IMG/VR virus record: IMGVR_UViG_3300029989_000137
Location: 1 to 26,196 of that record
Reading direction: 5' to 3' (one strand)
Source: a virus
DNA length: 26,196 nucleotides
In this document: piece after piece, positions 9,547 to 16,453 of the stretch
Layout of the letters: the number at the start of each line of letters is the position of its first letter
Position numbering within the stretch: the stretch's first letter is position 1
Position numbers and translations under genes: made by a program
Notes under the pieces: generated by a model
What the model was told of the DNA's origin: nothing
The model's database searches: none
Seen by the model: only the letters and a program-made list of their open reading frames with translations

Positions 9547-10323
9547 ATGAAAACTTATTTTTTAATATTCGCAGTAATAATGTCATTATTATTTCTTAGA
9601 CAATGTCAGACTAATAAAGATAAAGATCGAGAAATTACACGTCTTAATCAAAATCTCACGGCACAAAATGATACAATATCTAAATACGTTGCTAGTAATG
9701 GCAACTTAGTAACAAAGATCAATGGGTACGTGTTCGATATTAAAAAAGACAAAGCCACTATACAAGAACTTGCTGGTGAAAACTATAAGCTAAAAGGCAC
9801 TGTAGCAGTATTAGATGCTAAGATAGTTGAACTTACAAATAAAAAGATACCTAGTACAGTCGTTTCTACGTCTGATTCAACCGGGAATATTTTAATGGCT
9901 GATTCTACTGTATACAATAAGAATAATTACGTTAAGTTTTATGCAAGCGTACCATACAGTATCATAAATAAGAAGATTGATTCTCCTAACAAATCTGATA
10001 TACATCCAATTTTGACAACAGGTGATGTTACATATAGAAGAGAATCTGCTATGGAATTATTTGCAAGATTTCAAGAAGAAAAAGGAGCTATGAAATTAAT
10101 CGTAGAATCTCCAAATAAAAGCATCATAATAACTGACATAAAAGGAGGAGTAATTAGAGGAGAAGATTTGCCATCATCTATGAGAATGGAAGCAAGAAAA
10201 AACTGGGGATTCGGTTATTCAGTCGGCGCAGGCTTAGGATATGATCCATTTTCAACAAGAATGATGCCAGTTATATATGTCGGCATAGGTATAAATTATA
10301 CACCAAAAAAGATACAGTTTTAA
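9547..10323 (+). CDS. Putative spanin-like, membrane-anchored coiled-coil protein
   Basis: The 258-residue product begins with a hydrophobic segment (about residues 4-17, YFLIFAVIMSLLFL), then RQC and a charged coiled-coil-prone stretch (about 22-95). Its C-terminus (about 222-258) reads NWGFGYSVGAGLGY and YVGIGINY, alternating aromatic and Gly residues like strands of an outer-membrane barrel. An inner-membrane anchor, periplasmic helix and outer-membrane-like tail match the plan of Rz-like or single-protein spanins. I recall similar tails in Bacteroidota phage proteins annotated with DUF6808-type domains, which was not checked. Cys20 follows LRQ, which is not a canonical lipobox. The start is chosen by the A-rich leader; its stop overlaps the next ATG (TAATG). 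It may alternatively be a virion component, given its position among tail genes. Confidence 0.6.
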   Translation: MKTYFLIFAVIMSLLFLRQCQTNKDKDREITRLNQNLTAQNDTISKYVASNGNLVTKINGYVFDIKKDKATIQELAGENYKLKGTVAVLDAKIVELTNKKIPSTVVSTSDSTGNILMADSTVYNKNNYVKFYASVPYSIINKKIDSPNKSDIHPILTTGDVTYRRESAMELFARFQEEKGAMKLIVESPNKSIIITDIKGGVIRGEDLPSSMRMEARKNWGFGYSVGAGLGYDPFSTRMMPVIYVGIGINYTPKKIQF

Positions 10324-12290
10324 TGAGATCATCAACGCTCTTACAACTTTCACCATATATTCTTCTTGAATATATTTACGGTGATGCAACAAGCACTTAC
10401 GCAGCATCATCTGTAAAATTGTCAAGATTGACTAATGAGTATACAGGAGAACGAACATTCCTAAATGGACATGCATCTAAAAACGTCACTGGAAATGTAC
10501 TAGATAACACTGGTACAAATCTTAGTGGTGCAAACTGGGTGTCTCTAGATAGAGATGTTCCAGTTCCCTATATTTCTCAGGATGCTAAAATGACATTCAC
10601 TGATCTTACACCAATTCTATCATCTTTAAATGTTGTATATGATACTGTAAGATTCCATATACAGAGCGGATATAATTTTGATAATGTAGAAGGATTACTA
10701 CTTCAATCATATGTAAGAGAAGCTAAAACTAGTAAGATGGCTAATCTGACTAGCAGTTTTGTTTTGAAAAGTACAGATCGTATCCTGTTTAATGCAACAC
10801 CATTCTATATGACTGATCGTGTATATGATCGTTACATCGATATTCTTATACCCTCAGTTAAAGTAGCAAATGATGACTATTATGCTAATCCTGCGAATAA
10901 AAATTCAATCGGAGGACAATATTCATCAGATGGAAATGGATTCTTGATAAACAGTAACATTTATGTAAAAGCTACAGAAATTGATTCTATTAGTAAGAAA
11001 AATGGCATAACATATTTTAAGACTAATGCTGCTTATACTGTAACAATTAGACAGGATGACATCTATAATTCAGTATCTGCTATAGTAAAAGAAGCTGCAG
11101 ACGGTGATTACTTTGAGTTTTATCCGACTAATAATGGATCATTCATAGAAGAACTTATTTTTGACTTAAATTCACAAGGAGGAAATTATGTAGTCATAAA
11201 TCAGATAGACATTATAGAGCAAGTAGGATTTGAATTTGTTAATACATTCTCATTTACTAATATGCAAAGTACAGGTTTTGATGCACCTTACACATTCAGA
11301 CCAATTTTGAAATATGCCGATGTATCACCTTCTTTTTCTATTGAGTATACTGCACGTATTTACAATACTGAAAATGCATTCCAGATAATAAAAAAGGCTG
11401 CAACTACATCGTATAATCCAAAGAAGTATGGAAAGAATATGGAAAGAATTGCATTAAGTAATGTTACATCTCCATTAAAAGTCTATAACAAAGTGTATAG
11501 CGGACAAAAAATTGAATATGCTGCTTCTAGCACCACTCAATTTAATACGATCTATGTACCTGTATATTATGACAGTAAAAATCTATTTGTTGGATCAAAG
11601 AATGTGTTAGCTGAAGGAGCAAATCCTCTTAGTCCAAACTTTAATGCGAATGATGTATTCTTCGGTCAAGGATATGCTAGAATCTATTTGGGTAACTTTG
11701 ATCAATACTTTAAATTTTCAATTCACCAATTAGTATCAAAAACAAATTCATTAGATGATGTCGATCTTTCTAAATTGGACGTAAGTATAGCATTTGAAGA
11801 TATATACGGCAAGCTATTTACAATTCCTGCATTGCCAAGTACTACAGAAAACGATAAATATCATGGAGAAGTCGTATTTAAAATAGATGCAAATGTGAAA
11901 ACAAGAATTGGTCTAACAACTGGTTCTACAAAATCATTCTATATTCTTAGTACTACTAATACATCAGAAAATATAAAGCTTTATTCTGGCACTGTACAAA
12001 CTGACGATAATATGACTAATGAAGCAAGTAGAATCACATCTATTGGATCACAAGCTATAACTCTAAAAGATTTAGCTACTATAAATAGTACTGCTACAAC
12101 CCAGACAATTGATACAAACCTAAATATAGCTACTTCAAGCAATTCTATACTTTCTCAGATAAATCAAATGAATGTTGCTACAGTACAAACTAGTTCTAAT
12201 ACACAAGTCATAAATCCAGTGATACCAGGTTTCACGACAGATGATAACGCACAAAGCATGATGGCTATATCACCAATAACAACTACTTAA
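10323..12290 (+). CDS. Putative virion structural protein, 655 aa, unknown
   Basis: Start and preceding stop share one base (TAATG), indicating translational coupling with the spanin-like gene. The product is beta-rich (Ser, Thr, Asn, Tyr, Asp), almost Cys-free and lacks signal or membrane segments. The C-terminal 100 residues are low-complexity Thr/Ser/Asn/Gln with many short hydrophobics. It sits between a fibre gene and a tail-tube-like gene, so a baseplate or fibre role is likely. I do not recognise a family. A bulged inverted repeat lies within codons 10-21. Confidence 0.65.
   Translation: MRSSTLLQLSPYILLEYIYGDATSTYAASSVKLSRLTNEYTGERTFLNGHASKNVTGNVLDNTGTNLSGANWVSLDRDVPVPYISQDAKMTFTDLTPILSSLNVVYDTVRFHIQSGYNFDNVEGLLLQSYVREAKTSKMANLTSSFVLKSTDRILFNATPFYMTDRVYDRYIDILIPSVKVANDDYYANPANKNSIGGQYSSDGNGFLINSNIYVKATEIDSISKKNGITYFKTNAAYTVTIRQDDIYNSVSAIVKEAADGDYFEFYPTNNGSFIEELIFDLNSQGGNYVVINQIDIIEQVGFEFVNTFSFTNMQSTGFDAPYTFRPILKYADVSPSFSIEYTARIYNTENAFQIIKKAATTSYNPKKYGKNMERIALSNVTSPLKVYNKVYSGQKIEYAASSTTQFNTIYVPVYYDSKNLFVGSKNVLAEGANPLSPNFNANDVFFGQGYARIYLGNFDQYFKFSIHQLVSKTNSLDDVDLSKLDVSIAFEDIYGKLFTIPALPSTTENDKYHGEVVFKIDANVKTRIGLTTGSTKSFYILSTTNTSENIKLYSGTVQTDDNMTNEASRITSIGSQAITLKDLATINSTATTQTIDTNLNIATSSNSILSQINQMNVATVQTSSNTQVINPVIPGFTTDDNAQSMMAISPITTT
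10351..10383 (+). other. Imperfect hairpin near the start of the 655-aa gene
   Basis: ATATATTC (10355-10362) and GAATATAT (10368-10375) pair around a TTCTT loop. Outside a 4-base bulge (10376-10379), CACC (10351-10354) pairs with GGTG (10380-10383). The AT-rich core is weak and may be chance. It is listed because it is one of several inverted repeats close to start codons in this window. Confidence 0.3.
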
Positions 12291-12291
12291 T

Positions 12292-12840
12292 ATGATACTT
12301 AACGCAAAAAATAATGCATTCGTATTTACTTTACCGAAAGGATTTATAAGTGATAAGCTTGAAGACAAATATAGCTTTTATCTAAAGAGATTGCCAACAC
12401 CTTTCGATACTATATCTACATATTTAAGTCATACAATACAATCTGTAACTTTTCCTCAAGTTAGTGCTACACCAGTAGAACAAACATTGGATAAAGTACC
12501 ACAGTATTACAGACAATCTTTCGATATTGAACGATTAATATCGAAAGAATTTACTGTAAACTTTAAATTAGCTGACGGATACTTAAACTACTGGATTCTT
12601 TTTGAACAATTCATGGAGAATATGCAGATGACAAAGAAGACACCTGAATATTCACCCGATATGAATCTTCGTTTTCTAGACAGGGATGGATATCAATTAG
12701 TAAGTGTCAATTTTGTTCAACCGTTCATTCTTAACATAGATTCAATAGACATGTCATATGCATCAGTAGGATATGAATTTAAAACCTTTGGAATGACATT
12801 CAAGTATAATCAATTTAAAATAAATGTAGATTTAGACTGA
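12292..12840 (+). CDS. Tail-tube-fold-like baseplate/tail protein
   Basis: The 182-residue product has alternating polar/hydrophobic strands, a QSVTFPQVSATPVEQ segment (about 44-58), a DGYLNYW helix start (about 95-101) and a final strand FKTFGMTFKYNQFKI (about 162-176). This layout fits the gp19-type tail-tube fold, which T4 gp54 and gp48 baseplate-tube proteins share. No sequence identity to T4 can be claimed by eye, so the call is structural inference. The gene starts one base after the preceding stop, and its TGA shares a base with the next ATG (TGATG). Alternative: another small baseplate protein. Confidence 0.5.
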   Translation: MILNAKNNAFVFTLPKGFISDKLEDKYSFYLKRLPTPFDTISTYLSHTIQSVTFPQVSATPVEQTLDKVPQYYRQSFDIERLISKEFTVNFKLADGYLNYWILFEQFMENMQMTKKTPEYSPDMNLRFLDRDGYQLVSVNFVQPFILNIDSIDMSYASVGYEFKTFGMTFKYNQFKINVDLD

Positions 12841-13304
12841 TGAGTGAAAATTGGAAAGATAAAGTACAGAAAGATATTTATGAACATGATTTCTATTTGA
12901 TAACTTTCGAAGAGTATGGGAGTAAATATTATGAAGAAATTAATAGATATGTCAAAGAGGGCGGCGGTGCTTTGTATAATATACAGTATGAAACTGATCA
13001 GCAAGGTGTACATTCTACACTTGTGATACAAGTTATGGAAAATGAATTAATAACTCGACAATATCGTATAGATATAAAGAATGATAAATTGATTACTGTC
13101 GCAGTCAATATGGGGCATAAAACAAATCTTATGACAGAAAAACTTAGACCACTGATTAACTATATCAGAAATTCCGATGAGATTCAATGGTATCTGTCTG
13201 GAGTAGCAAATAGATGTACGTTAAATGATTGGACAGAAAAAGGAAAATCATGGGCTATGCATGAATATAGAGGAGCTGCATTAAGCAAGAAATATGGGTT
13301 TTGA
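12840..13304 (+). CDS. Hypothetical protein ending in RGAALSKKYGF
   Basis: The 154-residue product is a soluble-looking, mixed alpha/beta protein with a charged helical N-terminus and a beta-rich middle (about 40-95). No family was recognised. Its last 11 residues, RGAALSKKYGF, are nearly identical to the end of the protein encoded at 14769-15278 (RGILLSKKFGF). It is translationally coupled to the tube-like gene by a TGATG overlap. A 31-base gap with an AT-rich GATATATAC word separates it from the next gene, so it probably ends the upstream run of structural genes. Confidence 0.7.
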   Translation: MSENWKDKVQKDIYEHDFYLITFEEYGSKYYEEINRYVKEGGGALYNIQYETDQQGVHSTLVIQVMENELITRQYRIDIKNDKLITVAVNMGHKTNLMTEKLRPLINYIRNSDEIQWYLSGVANRCTLNDWTEKGKSWAMHEYRGAALSKKYGF

Positions 13305-13311
13305 CATTATA

Positions 13312-13320
13312 GATATATAC
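13312..13320 (+). promoter_or_regulatory. Candidate promoter-like element GATATATAC
   Basis: The short gap 13305-13335 contains GATATATAC followed by an A-rich leader (TAAAAATTAAATATA) to the ATG at 13336. It differs in the last base from GATATATAA at 5852 and 19788. Its position at a functional boundary between structural genes and small genes makes a promoter plausible, but it is weakly supported. Confidence 0.22.
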
Positions 13321-13335
13321 TAAAAATTAAATATA

Positions 13336-13674
13336 ATGCAAATGAAAACGTTTAATGAAATGAGAGAAGAAAAAACTCTCAATGAATATATCGTTATCAA
13401 CGAAGATGAATTTCAATTTCTTAACGAATCTGAAAAACAAGAACTGTCAGAAGTTCTAAAAGAGTTTGGAGATAAGAAAATATCTGAATTGGATGAAGGA
13501 ATATTAGGCAGAATCTTTGGTGGAGTAACAGGATTTATAGTAGGACCAGCTATAGGTAAAGTTATAGCTTCAGCTCTAGGAGTAGATAAAGGTATCATAT
13601 ACGATATGCTTACATCTAGACTTGTGAGTACAGCACTAGGATCAGCTATAGCAAAACATATTGGCTCTAAATGA
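13336..13674 (+). CDS. Small glycine-rich protein with a capsid-targeting-like N-terminus
   Basis: The product is 112 residues, or 110 if translation starts at the ATG at 13342, giving MKTFNEMREEKTLNE. That start resembles the capsid-targeting N-terminus of T4 internal proteins (MKTYQEFIAEA in IPIII). Residues about 12-60 are acidic and helical and contain several Leu/Ile-X-Glu sites (TLNE, FLNE, ISE, LDE). These match the T4 gp21 prohead-protease rule, which cuts after that Glu. After LDE comes a Gly-rich hydrophobic half (about 56-112, with GRIFGGVTGFIVGPAIGK) resembling glycine-zipper membrane peptides. It may be a prohead core or internal peptide released on maturation. Its TGA overlaps the next ATG (ATGA). 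Function is inferred. Confidence 0.65.
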   Translation: MQMKTFNEMREEKTLNEYIVINEDEFQFLNESEKQELSEVLKEFGDKKISELDEGILGRIFGGVTGFIVGPAIGKVIASALGVDKGIIYDMLTSRLVSTALGSAIAKHIGSK

Positions 13675-14291
13675 CATACATCGGAATAGATATGTCAAAA
13701 AATTCACCTGGTGTTTGTATACAGACTTCTGATGGATACAGATTTCTCTCTTTTATACGTGGTCAAGACAAAGGGAAAATAGCTACTCACTATACAACTA
13801 TGAAAGATAGAGGGGTAGAAATTTATTTTTACCCTAGTGTACAACCAGCTAAAATGGAATATTCAGAATCTGAAGTTTGGAAAGCTAATGATGCTATGGA
13901 ATATGCAGAATGGATAATTTCTCATTTACCAGATGAAGCTGATGGAGTAGGAATAGAAGGATTCTCATACGGTTCAAGTGGAAACTCATTCATAGACATT
14001 GTAGGATACGGATATGCAGTACGTACCGCAATAGTAAAAAAGTACGGTAAAGATAAATTTTGTGTATTTTCGCCAGGAAATGTAAAGAAAATGGCAGGTA
14101 AAGGAAATGCGAATAAAGAGCTTATCATGGAATTTTTCATGAATTTAACGGAAGATAATAATGTTACGCATACTTTCTTTTGGAAAGGATTACATTCAGG
14201 AGAGATTGATAGAACTAAAAAACCTGTCGATGACATTGTCGACTCATATTATATACAGAAATGTACATACGAAAAATTTACTAGCATTTAA
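13671..14291 (+). CDS. RuvC-family (RNase H-like) Holliday-junction resolvase
   Basis: The 206-residue product has the RuvC layout. A first strand YIGIDMSKNSPG carries Asp7, a second acidic site VGIEGFSYG carries Glu96, and a C-terminal helix KPVDDIVDSYYI carries Asp188 and Asp191 in D-x-x-D spacing, as at D138/D141 of E. coli RuvC. These four acidic residues coordinate two metals to cut branched DNA. In T4 that task, needed before packaging, is done by gp49, an unrelated endonuclease VII. A RuvC-type enzyme may replace it here. The gene overlaps its neighbour by ATGA and abuts the next ORF directly. Specificity for four-way junctions versus other branches is not shown by the sequence. Confidence 0.85.
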   Translation: MTYIGIDMSKNSPGVCIQTSDGYRFLSFIRGQDKGKIATHYTTMKDRGVEIYFYPSVQPAKMEYSESEVWKANDAMEYAEWIISHLPDEADGVGIEGFSYGSSGNSFIDIVGYGYAVRTAIVKKYGKDKFCVFSPGNVKKMAGKGNANKELIMEFFMNLTEDNNVTHTFFWKGLHSGEIDRTKKPVDDIVDSYYIQKCTYEKFTSI

Positions 14292-14699
14292 ATGAAAGCT
14301 TTTGTCCCATTTCATCAACATCTTTTAGTACGTGGAACTATGAGAAACCCAATTATCGATCCATTAAAGTTAAACCTCTGGTTTAAATCTTTAGTTGAAC
14401 TAGTAGACATGGAAATCTTAATGGCTCCGTGGTCTATCTACGTAAACGATTTGGGAAATGAGGGCATAACGGGTATAGTTTGTCTTTCTACATCACATTC
14501 ATCCCTACATGTGTGGGATAAACTTGAAGAACCTTTATTTCAATTCGATCTATATTCATGTAAACAATATGATGTAGATATTGTTATTTCATGGCTAAAT
14601 GAAATGGACTTAATAGAATACGATTGGATGCTAATAGACAGAAATTCAACGCTTTCATTACAAAAAACAGGTACAAATGGAACCGCTTTATCTCATTGA
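14292..14699 (+). CDS. speD: SpeD-like S-adenosylmethionine decarboxylase family protein
   Basis: At 135 residues the length fits bacterial class 1b SpeD. A GITGIVCLSTSHSSLHVW block (residues 58-75) aligns with the family block SGVVVISESHLTIHTW. Ser68 corresponds to the serine that becomes the pyruvoyl cofactor, His73 keeps the +5 spacing of the catalytic His, and DLYSC supplies Cys90 (catalytic Cys in the family). The early HQHLLV segment also matches the family start GRHLV. SpeD decarboxylates S-adenosylmethionine for spermidine synthesis after self-cleavage before that serine. Here the usual Glu before the serine is Thr67, and two residues are inserted before the Cys. Processing or substrate may therefore differ, or the protein may be inactive. 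It directly abuts the RuvC-like gene. Confidence 0.7.
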   Translation: MKAFVPFHQHLLVRGTMRNPIIDPLKLNLWFKSLVELVDMEILMAPWSIYVNDLGNEGITGIVCLSTSHSSLHVWDKLEEPLFQFDLYSCKQYDVDIVISWLNEMDLIEYDWMLIDRNSTLSLQKTGTNGTALSH

Positions 14700-14772
14700 T
14701 AACGATCACGACTATATTACATGGGATAAGATTTGGTTTAACGTTGATGCAAATTATACAATTAGATCATGA
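14677..14772 (+). CDS. 31-codon micro-ORF bridging two genes
   Basis: An ATG at 14677 opens a 31-residue frame (MEPLYLIDNDHDYITWDKIW...) that ends TGA 14770-14772. That stop overlaps the next gene's ATG in the ATGA arrangement used elsewhere here. It fills the otherwise empty 69-base gap after the SpeD-like gene and overlaps that gene's last 23 bases in another frame. The product is acidic and aromatic, with no recognised family. It could be a real small protein or only a coupling leader. Confidence 0.4.
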   Translation: MEPLYLIDNDHDYITWDKIWFNVDANYTIRS

Positions 14773-15278
14773 AATTAGAAATTGAGAAAGAGAATAGTAT
14801 TCTAGCAATTATAGAAGCTAGACCTAAGTTTAAAGCTCTGACTGATATGGGAATAAACTTAACGTCTACTAAAAGACAAATAGATAATTGTTCATTCTTA
14901 TTTACTATCAATCAGGATTTCATAGCTTTTACAGGTGAAGAAATTAAATCTACAAACTCGAAGATACCTTGGACATATGATCCATATAATCTACCCAATA
15001 ATCCATGGGTAGTATGGCTTACACCAAGAGGTAAAATAATGAATGGCCACAAAGACGGTATACAAACGGGTGGATATACTAGCTGTGGCGAAAAAATCAC
15101 AGATTTAACAAAACCTACACTTACTACTGACGATATAGATAATGCATTAGACTCGATTATAAAGGCGTGGAAGTTAAGAATAGAACGTATGCAAAAGAAT
15201 GGTTGGAGTGTATTCACTTCACTTAAAGATAGACATGACCATAGAGGAATACTTCTAAGTAAAAAATTTGGGTTTTGA
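14769..15278 (+). CDS. Hypothetical protein ending in RGILLSKKFGF
   Basis: The 169-residue product has no recognised domain. It contains a Trp/Pro-rich middle (about 68-86, WTYDPYNLPNNPWVVWL), a GYTSCGE segment (about 102-108) and a long C-terminal helix (about 120-150). The end is DRHDHRGILLSKKFGF, whose last 11 residues match the tail of the protein at 12840-13304. The bodies of the two proteins are not obviously alike. It is the last gene before the gp32-like unit. Start chosen because ATG 14769 overlaps the upstream micro-ORF stop and no nearer ATG is better placed. Confidence 0.65.
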   Translation: MKLEIEKENSILAIIEARPKFKALTDMGINLTSTKRQIDNCSFLFTINQDFIAFTGEEIKSTNSKIPWTYDPYNLPNNPWVVWLTPRGKIMNGHKDGIQTGGYTSCGEKITDLTKPTLTTDDIDNALDSIIKAWKLRIERMQKNGWSVFTSLKDRHDHRGILLSKKFGF

Positions 15279-15441
15279 ATAAAATAGAGAACTTTTTTTA
15301 AAATAACACTAATATATAAACAAATCAATTAATTATTCACCTAAAAGAAAGTCATTAAGTTAGATGATTTTCAACTAAACGAGCAAATCAGAACATTTTT
15401 TTAGGCATTCTAGAATAAATGTAAAACAACAAATTAATTAA
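15279..15441 (+). promoter_or_regulatory. Promoter and long AT-rich leader of the gp32-like gene
   Basis: This 163-base stretch is the longest non-coding interval in the window. It contains AATATATAA at 15311-15319, similar to the candidate elements at 5852 and 19788, and then about 120 bases of A-rich leader up to the ATG at 15442. T4 gene 32 represses its own translation by binding an unstructured AT-rich leader next to a pseudoknot. A leader of this size before the same gene suggests a similar control. I do not see a convincing pseudoknot by eye. Confidence 0.45.
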
Positions 15442-16380
15442 ATGGGCATTATGGAAAACTTTCAAGACATTTTCAATCTCGACTCACAAGACTTCGTCGA
15501 AAAAACCACATCAAAGGAATCTGACCTTTACAAACCAAACGCTAAAGACGGTAAAGACAACACGTACAAAGCTTTAATCAGATTCATCCCTTTTTGGAAA
15601 GACCCCAAAAAATCAAAGATCAAAAAATTCTCTTATTGGCTAGAAGATCCATTGACTGGAGACGGTTTCTCTGTCGACTGTCCTTCTACTATCAACCAGA
15701 AATCTGTATTACAAGATACTTTCTGGAAGCTTAAGAAATCTCAATCTGTAGCAGAACAAAAACTCTCAGATAAGTTTAAGAGAAGAGAAAATTATTATGC
15801 ATTAATTCAAATCTTAAAAGATGATCAACGTCCTGAAATGGTCGGTAAAATCAAGATTTTGAAATTTGGTCAAAAATTAAATGCAATAATTCAATCAGAA
15901 TTGCAACCAGAGTATGGCCAACCATACAATCCATTCGACCTAATTAAAGGTAGACCAATGGCACTTCACGTTACATTGAATGCTGGGTTTAACAACTACG
16001 ATCTTTCGAAATTCATTGGTGATGCATTTCCAGCAATAATGAATAGTAAACAAATAGAAGGCACGCAAGAATCAATGCGAGCATTCTTTGAACACTTAAA
16101 AACTGCTTCACCTGACCTTTCAATGTACGATTACAGAGAATGGGATGATGACACTCACAGCAAAGTTAAAAGCATTATTGAAAATACTGTTCCTTCAATG
16201 AGAACATCAGAAAATATTGCTAGAGAATCTGCTTCTGCATCAAGAACTTCAAGACCTTCAGTAGACATCGATTTAACTCCTTCTACTGTAGACGAAAAAC
16301 CTTTCGATATCAATAACATTAACTTCGATGGATTGGAAGAAGGCGGAGATTTTGAAAAAGATTTATACGCAGGACTTTAA
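15442..16380 (+). CDS. 32: T4 gp32-like single-stranded DNA-binding protein
   Basis: The 312-residue product follows the gp32 plan. It has a short N-terminal region for cooperative contacts and an OB-fold core with YKALIRFIPF (T4: QAVIRFLPS). Next comes RRENYYALIQILKDDQRPEMVGKIKILKFGQKL (T4: [30 protein letters not shown]), with matching spacing, and LNAGFNNYDLSKF (T4: VSGFSNYDESKF). A Ser-rich linker and an acidic tail (DGLEEGGDFEKD) complete it; in T4 that tail recruits replication proteins. The zinc site of T4 gp32 (His and three Cys) is absent: only one Cys is present in that region. Translation may start at 15442 or at the ATG at 15451. Many C-ending codons suggest high expression. Confidence 0.9.
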   Translation: MGIMENFQDIFNLDSQDFVEKTTSKESDLYKPNAKDGKDNTYKALIRFIPFWKDPKKSKIKKFSYWLEDPLTGDGFSVDCPSTINQKSVLQDTFWKLKKSQSVAEQKLSDKFKRRENYYALIQILKDDQRPEMVGKIKILKFGQKLNAIIQSELQPEYGQPYNPFDLIKGRPMALHVTLNAGFNNYDLSKFIGDAFPAIMNSKQIEGTQESMRAFFEHLKTASPDLSMYDYREWDDDTHSKVKSIIENTVPSMRTSENIARESASASRTSRPSVDIDLTPSTVDEKPFDINNINFDGLEEGGDFEKDLYAGL

Positions 16381-16401
16381 TTTTTAATTCTGAAATATTC
16401 T

Positions 16402-16436
16402 AAAAAAGAGCATAAAGAAATTTATGCTCTTTTTTT
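16402..16436 (+). terminator. Intrinsic terminator after the gp32-like gene
   Basis: GAGCATAAA (16408-16416) pairs with TTTATGCTC (16421-16429) around a GAAA tetraloop, flanked by an A-run on the left and a T-run on the right that extend the stem. It ends the single-gene unit. An ATG at 16424 lies inside its right arm and therefore is not the start of the next gene. Confidence 0.88.
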
Positions 16437-16453
16437 CTCTATACACTTATTTT

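Noticed and set aside
12810-13031. Minus-strand hydrophobic 73-codon frame, considered as a holin.
   Set aside because: Its hydrophobicity arises from reading antisense to Glu/Lys/Asp-rich codons of the plus-strand gene; it overlaps two well-supported genes.
15379-15393. Mini-ORF (ATG plus three codons) in the gp32-like leader, considered as a leader peptide.
   Set aside because: Four codons in AT-rich DNA are expected by chance and no attenuator hairpin accompanies it.
16424-16453. Upstream ATG giving the primase ten extra N-terminal residues (MLFFSLYTYF).
   Set aside because: The ATG lies in the right arm of the terminator hairpin and the extra residues are encoded by its T-run; the ATG at 16454 is outside it.
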